From: an uncultured Acidimicrobiales bacterium
GTDB taxonomy: Bacteria > Actinomycetota > Acidimicrobiia > Acidimicrobiales > SZUA-35
Length of the DNA stretch: 64,000 nucleotides
Direction: 5' to 3'
Assembly: GCA_937922785.1 (NCBI GenBank)
Contig: CALAJQ010000007.1
Location: forward strand, 124,001-188,000
Made by a program: the position numbers and the translations under genes. Below the pieces are notes generated by a model. That model was not told where the DNA came from and did not search any database. It was given only the letters and a program-made list of their open reading frames with translations. This document shows positions 1 through 7,770 of the stretch, in pieces (position 1 is the stretch's first letter; every line of letters begins with the position of its first letter).

Positions 1-1086
1 GATGCGACGCCGCTCTTAGGGCCTCGAACTGGAATTGGGGTCGCGACCCAGGCAATCATGAGCCGAATTGCGGTTGATCCCACGTTTGACGTCACGGGAT
101 TTCTTGTATCGGCGCGTGGCCGCAAGGGGCTAATCGAAGTTCTTCCCGCCCAGGTATCGCCTCTTGCACTCCCTTATCCGGCGCGGCTAGCCCGGTCTAC
201 ATGGCAACACCTCAACTGGCCTTCGCTGCCTTCGTTCGATGTTGTCCACGGAACCAACTTCGTGTTACCCCCAAGCTCCTCGGCGATCCCCGGACTTGTA
301 ACCATCAATGACCTAACACCTTGGCTTTACCCCGAGTTAGTAACCAGTGACACCGGCCGGTACCCAAAGCTGGTTGACAGGGCTCGTAAACGGGGGGCCC
401 ACGTGCATGCAATCAGTCACTATGTCGGCGATCAGGTGGTCGATATGCTGGGGTTCGACGCCGAGCGGGTTCACTCGATACCCCTCGGGCACGATCCTGG
501 GCCGGATGGTTCGGCTGCTCGTGGCCGAGACCTTGTTGGCACTGAGGACTACATAGTGTCAATCGGGACTATCGAGCCTCGCAAGGATTATCCGAGCTTG
601 CTGCGGGCACTTGCTGAGTTGAGGGCCAAAGATCTTCCAGACCTAAGGCTGTGTGTAATCGGTGCTGATGGCTGGGCTGCCACAGAATTCAACTCCGAGC
701 TTCAACGGCTAGGTCTTGAAAACGCAGTCTTCCGGCCGGGATTTGTAGATCAAGACACCAAGGCCGATCTCCTTGCTGGGGCTCGCTGCCTGGCGTATCC
801 ATCGGTGTATGAAGGATTTGGACTTCCACCGTTAGAAGCAATGTCTGCTGGCATTCCGGTTGTAACCACCGCCGCCGGAGCTGTGCCCGAAGTAGTTGGC
901 GATGCAGCCCTAGTGGTTGCAGTATCGGATTCCGAAGCAATGGCGGCCGGGATTGCCCGAGTGCTCCAGGACCGTGTCTTCAGCCAAGAGTTGGTTGATC
1001 GAGGTCGAGAACGCTCCCGTCTTTTCAGCTGGGACCACACGGTGTCGGCCATGGCGAGTCTGTACCGAATGTTGGCAAGCGGCTGA
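1..1086 (+). CDS. Glycosyltransferase family 4 (GT-B fold), 5' end outside the window
   Basis: Transfers a sugar from a nucleotide-sugar donor, probably for cell-envelope or exopolysaccharide glycans; the acceptor cannot be told. The frame is open from base 1 with no stop before the ATG at 58, and the 19 codons upstream of that ATG read as a typical GT4 N-terminal loop (TPLLGPRTGIG). The gene therefore starts upstream of the window and the ATG at 58 is internal. The C-terminal half carries the GT4 nucleotide-sugar signature: a YEGFGLPPLEA segment with the E-x7-E pair at about 811-840, preceded by FRPGFV and followed by GIPVV and PEVVGDAAL. No signal peptide or membrane segment is visible in the part seen. 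It stands 60 bases upstream of the next gene. Family assignment is safe; substrate is unknown. Confidence 0.9.
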   Translation, partial: DATPLLGPRTGIGVATQAIMSRIAVDPTFDVTGFLVSARGRKGLIEVLPAQVSPLALPYPARLARSTWQHLNWPSLPSFDVVHGTNFVLPPSSSAIPGLVTINDLTPWLYPELVTSDTGRYPKLVDRARKRGAHVHAISHYVGDQVVDMLGFDAERVHSIPLGHDPGPDGSAARGRDLVGTEDYIVSIGTIEPRKDYPSLLRALAELRAKDLPDLRLCVIGADGWAATEFNSELQRLGLENAVFRPGFVDQDTKADLLAGARCLAYPSVYEGFGLPPLEAMSAGIPVVTTAAGAVPEVVGDAALVVAVSDSEAMAAGIARVLQDRVFSQELVDRGRERSRLFSWDHTVSAMASLYRMLASG

Positions 1087-1134
1087 GCCAGACTTGGGCC
1101 GAACGCAGTCTCAGTTCGCTGGTTCAGAGACCGA

Positions 1135-1140
1135 TAAGGT
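1135..1140 (+). promoter_or_regulatory. -10 hexamer TAAGGT, leaderless-type
   Basis: TAAGGT ends 6 nt before the ATG at 1147. The inner AAGGT could also act as a Shine-Dalgarno, so this case is ambiguous. Confidence 0.4.
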
Positions 1141-1146
1141 TGCAGC

Positions 1147-2520
1147 ATGTCCCTTGCTAGGAAGCGATTTGTAATCATTGGTGGTGGCCCTGGGGGCACT
1201 AGCTGCGCCACCCACGCTGCCCGGCTGGGCGCCGACGTCACTCTGATTGAGAAGGACATTGTTGGTGGTGCCGCCCATTTGCTCGACTGCATCCCATCCA
1301 AGGCAATGATCGCCACGGGCGGAGCAATGGCGGAGATGAAGCGCGCCACCGAAATGGGTCTTGCCCAAGTGGACGTGACGCTTGACTTTAAGACTCTCCG
1401 GGAACGTATTGAAGAGATCGAGGATGGATTAGAGGCCTCGGTTACTCGCCTTTTGGCCAGTCAACGCGTGCAGATGCTCGAGGGCACCGGCAAGATGCTG
1501 GATCCCAATACCGTCGAGGTAGCGCTGAATTCTGGCGGCACCCAGACGCTGCAAGCGGACATAATTGTCTTAAGTACCGGTACTCGGCCGCGGATACCAG
1601 ACTGGGCACCCGTTGACGGGCAACGAGTATTGACCACCCGTCATGCCTATCCGCCACCCGAGCTACCAGAGCACCTGATTGTTGTTGGGTCGGGTGTAAC
1701 CGGCGTTGAGTTCGTCCACATGTTCAAGTCATTTGGAAGTGACGTGACTCTTATAGTGAGTCGTAGGCAGGTATTGCCTGACCGCGACCCCGACGCAGCC
1801 GCCATTCTTGAGCAGTCCTTCCTTGACCAAGGGGTGAATCTATTCATAGGGGCGAGAGCAGAATCGATTGAGGTGAACGCTGACGACGTGCGGGTGATCT
1901 GTGACGACGGACGTGTGGCAACTGGCTCTCACGCCTTGTTCGCGATTGGCTCGGTTCCAAATTCTGAAGATTTGGGGATGGACGCAGCTGGCGTCGAGCA
2001 CGAGTGGGGTTATGTGAAGGTTGATCACAACAACCGCAGCAACATACCGAACATCTACGCAGCGGGAGACCTTTCAGGCAAGTTGCCGTTGTCTTCGGTG
2101 GCTTCAAGCCAGGGTCGCAAGATCGCGGAACACGCCCTGGGAGTTCACTCCAATCGGCCTCACCGCCACATTGACTACGACAAAGCCGCGTCAGCCATCT
2201 TTACCGATCCTGAGATTGCAGAAGTTGGGCTGGCTGAGGCCGAGGCGTTTTCCGATGGCCGCAAGATCCGAGTTACCAAGGTTCCGTTCTCAACCAGTGC
2301 CAAGGCGTTCATCAACAATGACATCCGTGGATTCGTCAAAATTGTGTCAGACCCCAACACCGGGGTAGTGCTTGGTGGCTCCATTGTGGGTCGTCACGCA
2401 GCGGAATTGATAAGCGTTATTGCGCTGGCTGTTACGGCCCATCTAACTGTGACTGACCTGGTGGAGAGCCTGTTTGTCCACCCAGCACTGGCTGAAACAG
2501 TGGGTGAAGCGGCCGTTTAG
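1147..2520 (+). CDS. LpdA-type flavoprotein NAD(P)H:quinone/disulfide reductase family
   Basis: A two-dinucleotide-fold flavoprotein of 457 residues, the usual length for the dihydrolipoamide dehydrogenase superfamily. FAD motif GGGPGG is at residues 12-17, a second GxGxxG (VVGSGVTG) near 180 binds NAD(P)H, and the C-terminal interface keeps a His-Glu pair (HPALAE). The redox-disulfide site is atypical: the CxxxxC has lost its first Cys (Ala43) and keeps only Cys48 in GGAAHLLDCIPSK. Mycobacterium tuberculosis LpdA (Rv3303c) has the same change (GGAAVLDDC) and acts as a quinone reductase rather than a lipoamide dehydrogenase. I infer a similar NAD(P)H-dependent quinone-reducing role in the cytosol. 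No pyruvate or branched-chain dehydrogenase subunits lie nearby, which agrees. A classical disulfide reductase is unlikely without the second Cys. Confidence 0.88.
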   Translation: MSLARKRFVIIGGGPGGTSCATHAARLGADVTLIEKDIVGGAAHLLDCIPSKAMIATGGAMAEMKRATEMGLAQVDVTLDFKTLRERIEEIEDGLEASVTRLLASQRVQMLEGTGKMLDPNTVEVALNSGGTQTLQADIIVLSTGTRPRIPDWAPVDGQRVLTTRHAYPPPELPEHLIVVGSGVTGVEFVHMFKSFGSDVTLIVSRRQVLPDRDPDAAAILEQSFLDQGVNLFIGARAESIEVNADDVRVICDDGRVATGSHALFAIGSVPNSEDLGMDAAGVEHEWGYVKVDHNNRSNIPNIYAAGDLSGKLPLSSVASSQGRKIAEHALGVHSNRPHRHIDYDKAASAIFTDPEIAEVGLAEAEAFSDGRKIRVTKVPFSTSAKAFINNDIRGFVKIVSDPNTGVVLGGSIVGRHAAELISVIALAVTAHLTVTDLVESLFVHPALAETVGEAAV

Positions 2521-2544
2521 GCGTGATTTGTTGCTCTATGTTGA

Positions 2545-2550
2545 TAGTTT
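2545..2550 (+). promoter_or_regulatory. -10 hexamer TAGTTT for the antiporter gene
   Basis: TAGTTT ends 6 nt before the ATG at 2557. No purine-rich ribosome-binding site is present in the gap. Confidence 0.5.
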
Positions 2551-2556
2551 CTCGTC

Positions 2557-4236
2557 ATGGATTGGTTGCTAATAGCTGCTGAGGCAGGCGAAGAAGGCAC
2601 AAGTGATCTCATTCACCAGGAAGTGGCGTTGGTGTTACTTCTTGCCATCGCAGCTGGGGTTGCAGTCATCGCTCGGAGGCTGCAGTTTCCCTTCACGGTT
2701 CTATTGGTCGTGGCCGGATTTCTCGTGGCAGGACTGCCCGAGTTGTTCGACATCACGGCCTCGCCTGACCTAATCCTTGCGCTGCTTGTGCCGCCCTTGC
2801 TGTTTGAAGCGACGCTTCACCTTCCCTGGCGCAAGCTAAAGGTTGATGCCTTCCCGGTTCTGTTGACAGCAATTGCCGGTACTGGCTTTGGCACCTTAGT
2901 CATTGGCTCTGTAGTCCACTACGCACTAGATCTCACTTGGCCGGCCAGCTTCGCTTTTGGAGCCCTGATTTCGGCGACGGACCCAGTGGCGGTCATCGCT
3001 TTCTTCAAGTCGCTTGGCACGCCTAAGCGGCTCAGCATCCTCGTAGAAGGCGAGTCGCTATTCAACGATGCAGTGGCTGTTGTGGCCTTCGGTCTGGCAA
3101 TCTCGGTGGCCGGGGGCGAGAAGTTCTCTCTCGTTGGCGCAGCGTCGGATTTCATAATCGTCTCCGCTGGTGGTCTAGCGGTAGGGCTTGTCCTCGGTTA
3201 CGTCGTTTCTGAGATCATCTTGGCTCAAGTGGACGATCCCCTCATCGAGACTGCAACAACCCTGGCCCTGGCCTACGGCAGCTTCTTGCTTGCAGAAGAG
3301 TTCGGTGCAGTAATAGGCCAGGATGGTTTGCATTTCTCGGGCATCTTGGCGGTTGTTGCTGCCGGTCTGATGGTTGGAAACCTCGGCTTTAAAAACACCT
3401 CGCCAACCACGAGACTGACGCTTGAGAACTTCTGGCAGCTCCTTACGTTCATCGTTAACTCGATGGTCTTCCTGTTAATCGGTCTGGCTACAACCTTCTC
3501 TGACCTAGCCGATGAGTTGCCAGCGGTACTTCTCGGAGTGGTCCTGGTTTTGGCAGTTCGCTTTGTTGTAACTTATGGCCTCTCAGGTGCCATCGGCTTC
3601 CTGCAACCGTCACGCAAGATTCCACGCAAGTATCAACACGTCATGTACTGGGGTGGCCTGCGCGGCGCAATCTCGCTGGCGCTAGCACTAACCGTCACCG
3701 AAGATCTCTTCGACGCCGAAACCGTGACCCGCCTACAGGCAATGACCTTTGGTGTAGTTCTGTTCACTTTGTTGATCCAAGGCACGACGATTACTAGCCT
3801 CATCAAGCGGCTAGGTCTTGCTGGCAGAGCCGATGGCGAAACGGCCCAGCAAACCCATCAAGCGCGAATCCACATGGCCCGGGCCGGGCAATCGGAGATT
3901 GCGAAGCTGGGTGGTGAAGGCGTGCTCGTTGATGACATGGCCGATGCGCTCATCAAGACATATGGCCGAGACATTCAAGATTTCTCGACCGAGCTTCGAA
4001 GTCACCTCACCTCCAACACCGAGCTTGAAGTCGCCATGTTGCTTCAAGCCAGACGAGACGGTCTCTTTGCAGAGAAGTCGGCGCTTACCGACATCGTTCG
4101 TTCCGGCCTCGTTGATTCTCAGGTTGCAGAGCATCTGTCGGTGGAGCTCAACAACCGCATGGCTGCATTGGATCTAATAGAGGAGCGCTGGGAAAGCGAT
4201 CCGACGCCGCACTTCGACCGGGAGCAAAACCTCTGA
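2557..4236 (+). CDS. CPA1-family Na+/H+ (cation/proton) antiporter
   Basis: Integral membrane exchanger of 559 residues. About twelve hydrophobic segments lie between residues 20 and 425, starting with VALVLLLAIAAGVAVIA. The ion-binding core is recognisable at about residues 135-175: SATDPVAVIAFFKSLG with the essential ND/DP-type Asp, then LVEGESLFNDAVAVV. A second hallmark, YWGGLRGAISLALAL, is near residue 365. The last roughly 130 residues form a soluble, charged, helical cytoplasmic tail, common in NhaP/NHE-type proteins and often regulatory. The stop overlaps the next start by one base (TGATG), so the Usp-like protein is translationally coupled. Likely job: Na+ or K+ export and pH homeostasis; the ion cannot be decided from sequence. 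Confidence 0.92.
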   Translation: MDWLLIAAEAGEEGTSDLIHQEVALVLLLAIAAGVAVIARRLQFPFTVLLVVAGFLVAGLPELFDITASPDLILALLVPPLLFEATLHLPWRKLKVDAFPVLLTAIAGTGFGTLVIGSVVHYALDLTWPASFAFGALISATDPVAVIAFFKSLGTPKRLSILVEGESLFNDAVAVVAFGLAISVAGGEKFSLVGAASDFIIVSAGGLAVGLVLGYVVSEIILAQVDDPLIETATTLALAYGSFLLAEEFGAVIGQDGLHFSGILAVVAAGLMVGNLGFKNTSPTTRLTLENFWQLLTFIVNSMVFLLIGLATTFSDLADELPAVLLGVVLVLAVRFVVTYGLSGAIGFLQPSRKIPRKYQHVMYWGGLRGAISLALALTVTEDLFDAETVTRLQAMTFGVVLFTLLIQGTTITSLIKRLGLAGRADGETAQQTHQARIHMARAGQSEIAKLGGEGVLVDDMADALIKTYGRDIQDFSTELRSHLTSNTELEVAMLLQARRDGLFAEKSALTDIVRSGLVDSQVAEHLSVELNNRMAALDLIEERWESDPTPHFDREQNL

Positions 4237-4658
4237 TGAGCACCATGGTTTATGTCAGCTGGGGAGGCACGGGCCGCTCGTCTTCGCTTCGCAAGGCAGT
4301 TCGTACTGCACAGTCAAACGAGAGTGCGCTGATCTACCTGGCCGTCCTCGACGATGACTCGTTTTCTGACCTTGACACATCAATGCTTGACTTGGTCGCA
4401 GATGAGCTCGAATGGGTTTTAGAGGCCCAGATAGAGATGGCTATCGCGCAAGCCGGCTCACCTGCAGTTGAGGTTCGGCTCATAGTTCGTTACGGCGGCG
4501 TGGTTAACGAAGTTGTCGATGTGGCAGGCTCGCTCGACAAGCCTCATATCCTGGTCGGTGCACCCGTGCCGGTTGCGGGTCACGATTCTGTGTCAGACCT
4601 GGTGAAGGCTTTGGAACGGGCCACCGGGTGCGTAGCATCTGTGGTGGAACCAGCCTAA
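4236..4658 (+). CDS. Universal-stress-protein-like small protein
   Basis: A 140-residue single-domain protein with an alternating beta/alpha pattern like the UspA fold: MVYVSWGGTGRSSSL at the N-terminus, a mid segment ALIYLAVLDDD, and a C-terminal HILVGAP strand followed by a helix. The ATP-binding Usp signature G-x2-G-x9-G-S/T after the HILVGAP strand is not evident, so it may be a non-ATP-binding member. Its start codon overlaps the antiporter stop (TGATG); an in-frame ATG three codons later (4245) is an alternative. The coupling suggests a cytosolic partner or sensor for the antiporter, as Usp-type domains are often fused to cation transporters (inference). Could be an unrelated Rossmann-like protein. 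Confidence 0.6.
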   Translation: MSTMVYVSWGGTGRSSSLRKAVRTAQSNESALIYLAVLDDDSFSDLDTSMLDLVADELEWVLEAQIEMAIAQAGSPAVEVRLIVRYGGVVNEVVDVAGSLDKPHILVGAPVPVAGHDSVSDLVKALERATGCVASVVEPA

Positions 4659-4681
4659 TAACAGCACACAAGGCGGAGCGA

Positions 4682-5557
4682 ATGAAAAAAGGCAAGCGGC
4701 GGATAGCGGGGGCAATAGTTTGTGTTCTCGCCCTAGTTGGCTCGGTTCTGGGTTCAAGTCTTGTTCCCGTTGGTGCGGTTGAAACCCAATCTCGGGACGT
4801 GCCACTAGCCAGCGCAACTCTTCCACTCACCGACTGTCCGTGGATCACAGACTCAATCGTTCGCCTCTATTCGGCCTATCTTCTGAGACCACCAGACGCC
4901 AAAGGTTTCGACTATTGGCTGAACCTCTATGAAACCGGTGCTGGCCTTGAAGCGATCTCAGAGAGCTTTGCCCTGTCTACTGAGTTCACCAACACATACG
5001 GCTCGCTAAGTAGCGGCGAGTTTGTAAACCTCGTTTATCGAAACGTGTTGGGCCGCGAGCCTGATGCGGAGGGGTTTGCATTTTGGAAAGGTCTGCTTGA
5101 TTCTGGCCAGATCACCTATGGCGGAACGATGCTGTCTTTTTCTGAGTCCGCAGAGTACGTACGGCGTTCTCAAACCATTCGACCAGCAGCCGGGTACTTG
5201 TTGTGGTTCGCTCCGGGCACCAAATTCTTCTGTGGGCAAGGCACAGCCGACGTTACGGTGCCATTCCCTAACGGAAGCTTGGGATATGTAATGTTGCCTC
5301 CAGCTGACGGCAGCGACTGGGGTCACGACTTTGACGTATACCAGCCTGGCGGCACTGCCATCTTCAAAAACAATCCTTTTGATCCCTCGATACCTAACAC
5401 TGCCACCGTCTTGACCGCTGACTTTGAGAACCTCACTGGCTATGTCCTCCGCTTGACGGTTGAGCCCAATATCAAGTGGTCGCTCAATCTGACGACGGGC
5501 GGGCAACCCGACAACTTGGATACATGGCTAGGCGACACGACAGTGCCCCGTAGCTAG
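4682..5557 (+). CDS. Secreted protein with tandem DUF4214 repeats
   Basis: 291 residues with a classical signal peptide (MKKGKRR, then a hydrophobic run to VPVGAVE). Two DUF4214 units follow: DSIVRLYSAYLLRPPDAKGFDYW at about 40-100 and VNLVYRNVLGREPDAEGFAFW at about 105-160, each ending in a FxxSxEF/Y-type motif (FALSTEF, FSESAEYV). DUF4214 occurs in exported, often surface-layer or RTX-associated proteins, and its exact function is unknown. The C-terminal 120 residues look like a beta-rich exported domain. The frame extends upstream to 4628, but the ATG at 4682 is preferred: it has a purine-rich GGCGGAG site and gives a proper signal peptide. It stands alone, 24 bases after the Usp-like gene. 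Confidence 0.82.
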   Translation: MKKGKRRIAGAIVCVLALVGSVLGSSLVPVGAVETQSRDVPLASATLPLTDCPWITDSIVRLYSAYLLRPPDAKGFDYWLNLYETGAGLEAISESFALSTEFTNTYGSLSSGEFVNLVYRNVLGREPDAEGFAFWKGLLDSGQITYGGTMLSFSESAEYVRRSQTIRPAAGYLLWFAPGTKFFCGQGTADVTVPFPNGSLGYVMLPPADGSDWGHDFDVYQPGGTAIFKNNPFDPSIPNTATVLTADFENLTGYVLRLTVEPNIKWSLNLTTGGQPDNLDTWLGDTTVPRS

Positions 5558-5597
5558 GGCAAATCGTTGGCTTAGTCAGGCAATCGGAAAGCTTGTT

Positions 5598-5614
5598 CAC
5601 AGGTTTGTCCTGTG
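5598..5614 (+). terminator. Short hairpin after the DUF4214 gene
   Basis: CACAGG, five-base loop, CCTGTG gives a 6-bp stem. There is no clear T-tract, only a later GGGTTTT at 5637-5643, so termination is possible but weakly supported. Confidence 0.25.
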
Positions 5615-5671
5615 CGATTACACAGCAAATTCACAGGGTTTTGGGACTTACTCCCCACAAGCAGTCCGGCT

Positions 5672-5677
5672 TATCGT
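5672..5677 (+). promoter_or_regulatory. -10 hexamer TATCGT for the small gene at 5685
   Basis: TATCGT ends 7 nt before the ATG at 5685. This promoter is the best argument that the small ORF is a real gene. Confidence 0.4.
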
Positions 5678-5684
5678 TGCCTGC

Positions 5685-5915
5685 ATGGGAACTTTCACGA
5701 TTGCACTGGCCGACGGCACTTCTGAAGAATTGAAGTGTGACGCATATCAACAAGAGGGATCGCTGACGACCTTCTTTTCAGTTGACTCAAGCCGTCAGGT
5801 AATTGATTCTTGGAGCATTCGGCTCGCCAGCTACAGAACCAATGACATTGTGTCAATCCGCCGTGACACCAGTCCGGTCTGTGACCGGCAGCGGGAGCTC
5901 GCCATCGCCTCGTAA
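5685..5915 (+). CDS. Hypothetical small protein, 76 aa
   Basis: I do not recognise a family. The protein looks like one small beta-rich domain: MGTFTIALADG, an amphipathic FFSVDSS strand, SWSIRLAS and IVSIRRD, then a polar tail. It has two Cys and no signal or membrane segment. A TANNNT hexamer lies 7 nt upstream and no other gene occupies this stretch. Its last 63 bases overlap the 3' end of the convergent DinB gene, so the C-terminal tail may not be conserved. It could be a spurious ORF, but codon use in the first 50 codons resembles its neighbours. Confidence 0.5.
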   Translation: MGTFTIALADGTSEELKCDAYQQEGSLTTFFSVDSSRQVIDSWSIRLASYRTNDIVSIRRDTSPVCDRQRELAIAS

Positions 5916-6701
5916 GTCGATGACCTGCTCCGGAGTCGGGTCCGAATCGTCTTGGGCTTGGTGAGGCTCGTTCTGGGTAGGCTCGGTCTGGGGTATCCGG
6001 GACTGGGCGCCAAAGGTTGGGACCTTCTGCTTCACGCTAGCAATGGTGGCTGATAGTTTGCTGTGCCTGCTCGGCTTGCGTCCCGATGCGCTGAGCAAGT
6101 ATCGCCACGCTTGATATCTATGGCGAACCCATGTGACGGTGAGGATCTTCAGCGCGTCGACGCTTGACGCCTGAACGGCTTTGGCTTCACCGACTGCGCT
6201 CAGTAGCTGCTTTACGCGGGGCGGCTCATAGCGTGTGTCGCCGTTCATCTGGGCCAGGTCCCAAGCGTGCAGGTGGTATTCGAGGGCAATTAGCGCACAA
6301 TGTTGGCCAACTGTGACGACGCCACCAGGAACTCCGATCGGTGTATCCCAATAGTCGGCCACGCGGTTCGCATAACGGCCTGCCGTCCTTACAAATTCGG
6401 CGACGGCATCAGGGCCGCTCATCTCCGACAAGAACCGAATTGCTGCTTCGTTGTCTGGATCCAGGACTGGGGCGGGGTCTGGAAGTGAGTTGTCACCCGA
6501 AATTGCCGCGTCAAGCCAGCGATGATGAGCACGAGCCAATGCAAGCAAGTGTCGTGCGGTGTCTGCGGCTGTCCAATCGCCACAGCACCGAGACTCCCAT
6601 TGTGAATCAGATAGGTTCTTTGCCCCTCGTCCGACACGCGCAACCCCGTCCAGAAGCATCACGATTACTTCTTGGTGCGTCGGTTTGGGCTGTGAGTTCA
6701 C
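5853..6701 (-). CDS. Mycothiol-dependent maleylpyruvate isomerase / DinB-superfamily protein
   Basis: 282 residues. The first 200 match the MDMPI/TIGR03083 branch of the DinB superfamily: a four-helix bundle with a metal site built from His in TARHLLALARAHH (about residue 50), an acidic residue in IALEYHLHAWDL (about 143) and the His of the HxxD motif HAWDL. Members use mycothiol as cofactor for isomerisation, conjugation or chlorin-type chemistry; the substrate here is unknown. Residues 205-282 are a low-complexity polar tail (KPSRHSK, PTQNEPHQAQ) that looks disordered. The start is GTG at 6701, because a -10 hexamer lies 6 nt upstream. It is divergent from the DUF5522 gene and overlaps the convergent small ORF at its 3' end. 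The mycothione reductase at 41 kb supports mycothiol use. Confidence 0.8.
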   Translation of the reverse strand: MNSQPKPTHQEVIVMLLDGVARVGRGAKNLSDSQWESRCCGDWTAADTARHLLALARAHHRWLDAAISGDNSLPDPAPVLDPDNEAAIRFLSEMSGPDAVAEFVRTAGRYANRVADYWDTPIGVPGGVVTVGQHCALIALEYHLHAWDLAQMNGDTRYEPPRVKQLLSAVGEAKAVQASSVDALKILTVTWVRHRYQAWRYLLSASGRKPSRHSKLSATIASVKQKVPTFGAQSRIPQTEPTQNEPHQAQDDSDPTPEQVIDLRGDGELPLPVTDRTGVTAD

Positions 6702-6706
6702 GTACC

Positions 6707-6713
6707 TAGGCTA
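6707..6713. promoter_or_regulatory. Shared bidirectional -10 element TAGGCTA
   Basis: One 7-bp sequence supplies TAGGCT on the plus strand, 6 nt before the GTG at 6719, and TAGCCT on the minus strand, 6 nt before the GTG at 6701. Two polymerases could not use it at once, so the divergent genes are probably transcribed alternately. Confidence 0.5.
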
Positions 6714-6718
6714 GTGCG

Positions 6719-6943
6719 GTGACCGAGCCCAGGCCAGACGCAATTTCTCGGCCTCATCCCGATCGTTTCAGCGAGTCAGATGAGGGCTTTGAGGCTGCGA
6801 TGCAACGGCATTCAGCAGCTTGTGAAGCAGGACACCAGGGCTATCAGGACCCGGTATCGAAACTATTTGTCATGACGGCCACTTATCTGGCGAGTCGGCC
6901 CTGTTGCAACCGTGGATGCCGCCACTGCCCGTATCTGGTCTGA
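6719..6943 (+). CDS. DUF5522-like small Cys-rich protein
   Basis: 74 residues. After a polar N-terminus the protein shows GYQDPVSKLFVMTATYLASR followed by CCNRGCRHCPY, the closing CC-x3-C-x2-CPY signature of the DUF5522 family. The four clustered Cys suggest a zinc or iron-sulfur site; function is unknown. Family members are stand-alone small proteins in actinobacteria and some other bacteria. The start is GTG at 6719, set by the -10 hexamer 6 nt upstream and by the lack of any other in-frame start that keeps the conserved part whole. Divergent from the mycothiol DinB gene and convergent with GDPD. Confidence 0.75.
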   Translation: MTEPRPDAISRPHPDRFSESDEGFEAAMQRHSAACEAGHQGYQDPVSKLFVMTATYLASRPCCNRGCRHCPYLV

Positions 6944-6978
6944 GCGCCTTAGCTGATCTAAGGACAGGGCATCCGGAA

Positions 6979-7737
6979 CTAGCAGGCTTCAAGTGGAGTG
7001 CCTCGTTCGGCCAAGACCTCGGCCAACAAGTCGACATCGTCAGTCATTACTGCGTCAACACCCATCTCGAGCAGTTCTTCCATCTGGGTGCGCTGATTAA
7101 TGGTCCAGACGTGTACTTGAAGACCAAGCCGCTGCAACCGAGCGACCATGTCGGCCGTGAGCCGAGCTGGTCCGACCCGGGAAGGGATCTGCATTGCGCC
7201 ATGGCCAAAGGTGACAGGTCTTGGACCAAATGCGCTGGCAGCAATCGTTGCGGCATGAGCCGGCGCGGGCGAAGTGCAAAGGTTGGGGCCGAGTAACTCC
7301 CGGGCGTGTGCAACGCGTCTGTCGCTGAAGGCCCCCACACAGACTCGGCCAAGAGCCCCATGGCTTTGAATAGCCGCAGCCATCGGGGCAACGGCATCGT
7401 TTTCTTTTGGATCAATATTGAAATGTGCGGTAGGGAAAGTCTCGAACAGCTCGTCCATAGTGGGGATTTGATGTCCGCCTTCGAGCCGAATCTCTGATAG
7501 CTCGGCCCAGGAACGATCGCTAATTGCGCCGGGAGTACCAGTTATCCGTTCCAGATTGTTGTCGTGAAAGGCTACAAGTACGCCGTCGGTAGTGACGTGC
7601 ACGTCGGTTTCTAGAAAGCGATAACCAAGCGACTGAGCGTGTGCGAAGGCGGCAATGGTGTTCTCCGGAGCCACCGTGTTGCCGCCCCGGTGCGCAAACC
7701 CGAACTGCGTTTTGTTGTTGAGAAATTCCCACGCCAT
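6979..7737 (-). CDS. Glycerophosphodiester phosphodiesterase
   Basis: 252 residues, TIM-barrel GDPD family, hydrolysing glycerophosphodiesters to glycerol-3-phosphate and an alcohol in phospholipid turnover. Visible catalytic parts: FAHRGGNTVAPENT near residue 14 (general acid-base His and metal Glu), ETDVHVTTDGVLVAFHDNNLERITG near 45-70 (metal Glu/Asp and second catalytic His), and the C-terminal VHVWTINQRTQMEELLEMGVDAVMTD typical of the family. There is no signal peptide, so it is cytoplasmic. The start is placed at 7737, not the longer frame to 7836, because homology begins there and TAACGT sits 7 nt upstream; the longer frame would overlap the divergent hydratase gene. Confidence 0.9.
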   Translation of the reverse strand: MAWEFLNNKTQFGFAHRGGNTVAPENTIAAFAHAQSLGYRFLETDVHVTTDGVLVAFHDNNLERITGTPGAISDRSWAELSEIRLEGGHQIPTMDELFETFPTAHFNIDPKENDAVAPMAAAIQSHGALGRVCVGAFSDRRVAHARELLGPNLCTSPAPAHAATIAASAFGPRPVTFGHGAMQIPSRVGPARLTADMVARLQRLGLQVHVWTINQRTQMEELLEMGVDAVMTDDVDLLAEVLAERGTPLEAC

Positions 7738-7744
7738 TCGGGTC

Positions 7745-7750
7745 ACGTTA
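7745..7750 (-). promoter_or_regulatory. -10 hexamer TAACGT for GDPD
   Basis: On the minus strand TAACGT ends 7 nt before the ATG at 7737. Confidence 0.45.
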
Positions 7751-7757
7751 CTGGCTG

Positions 7758-7763
7758 TAGGTT
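7758..7763 (+). promoter_or_regulatory. -10 hexamer TAGGTT for the hydratase homologue
   Basis: TAGGTT ends 7 nt before the ATG at 7771 and lies 8 bp from the opposite-facing GDPD hexamer. Confidence 0.5.
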
Positions 7764-7770
7764 TGAAGCC

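Noticed and set aside
750-1349. Minus-strand 199-residue frame across the first two genes
   Set aside because: Spans the spacer between two well-supported plus-strand genes and matches nothing.
5598-5643. Dyad-rich CACAG sequences as a replication origin or DnaA boxes
   Set aside because: TTATCCACA-type boxes are absent and no dnaA, dnaN or parAB genes are near.
7639-7770. N-terminal extension of the crotonase-family frame
   Set aside because: It runs across the GDPD start region and its promoter; ATG 7771 has its own -10 hexamer.
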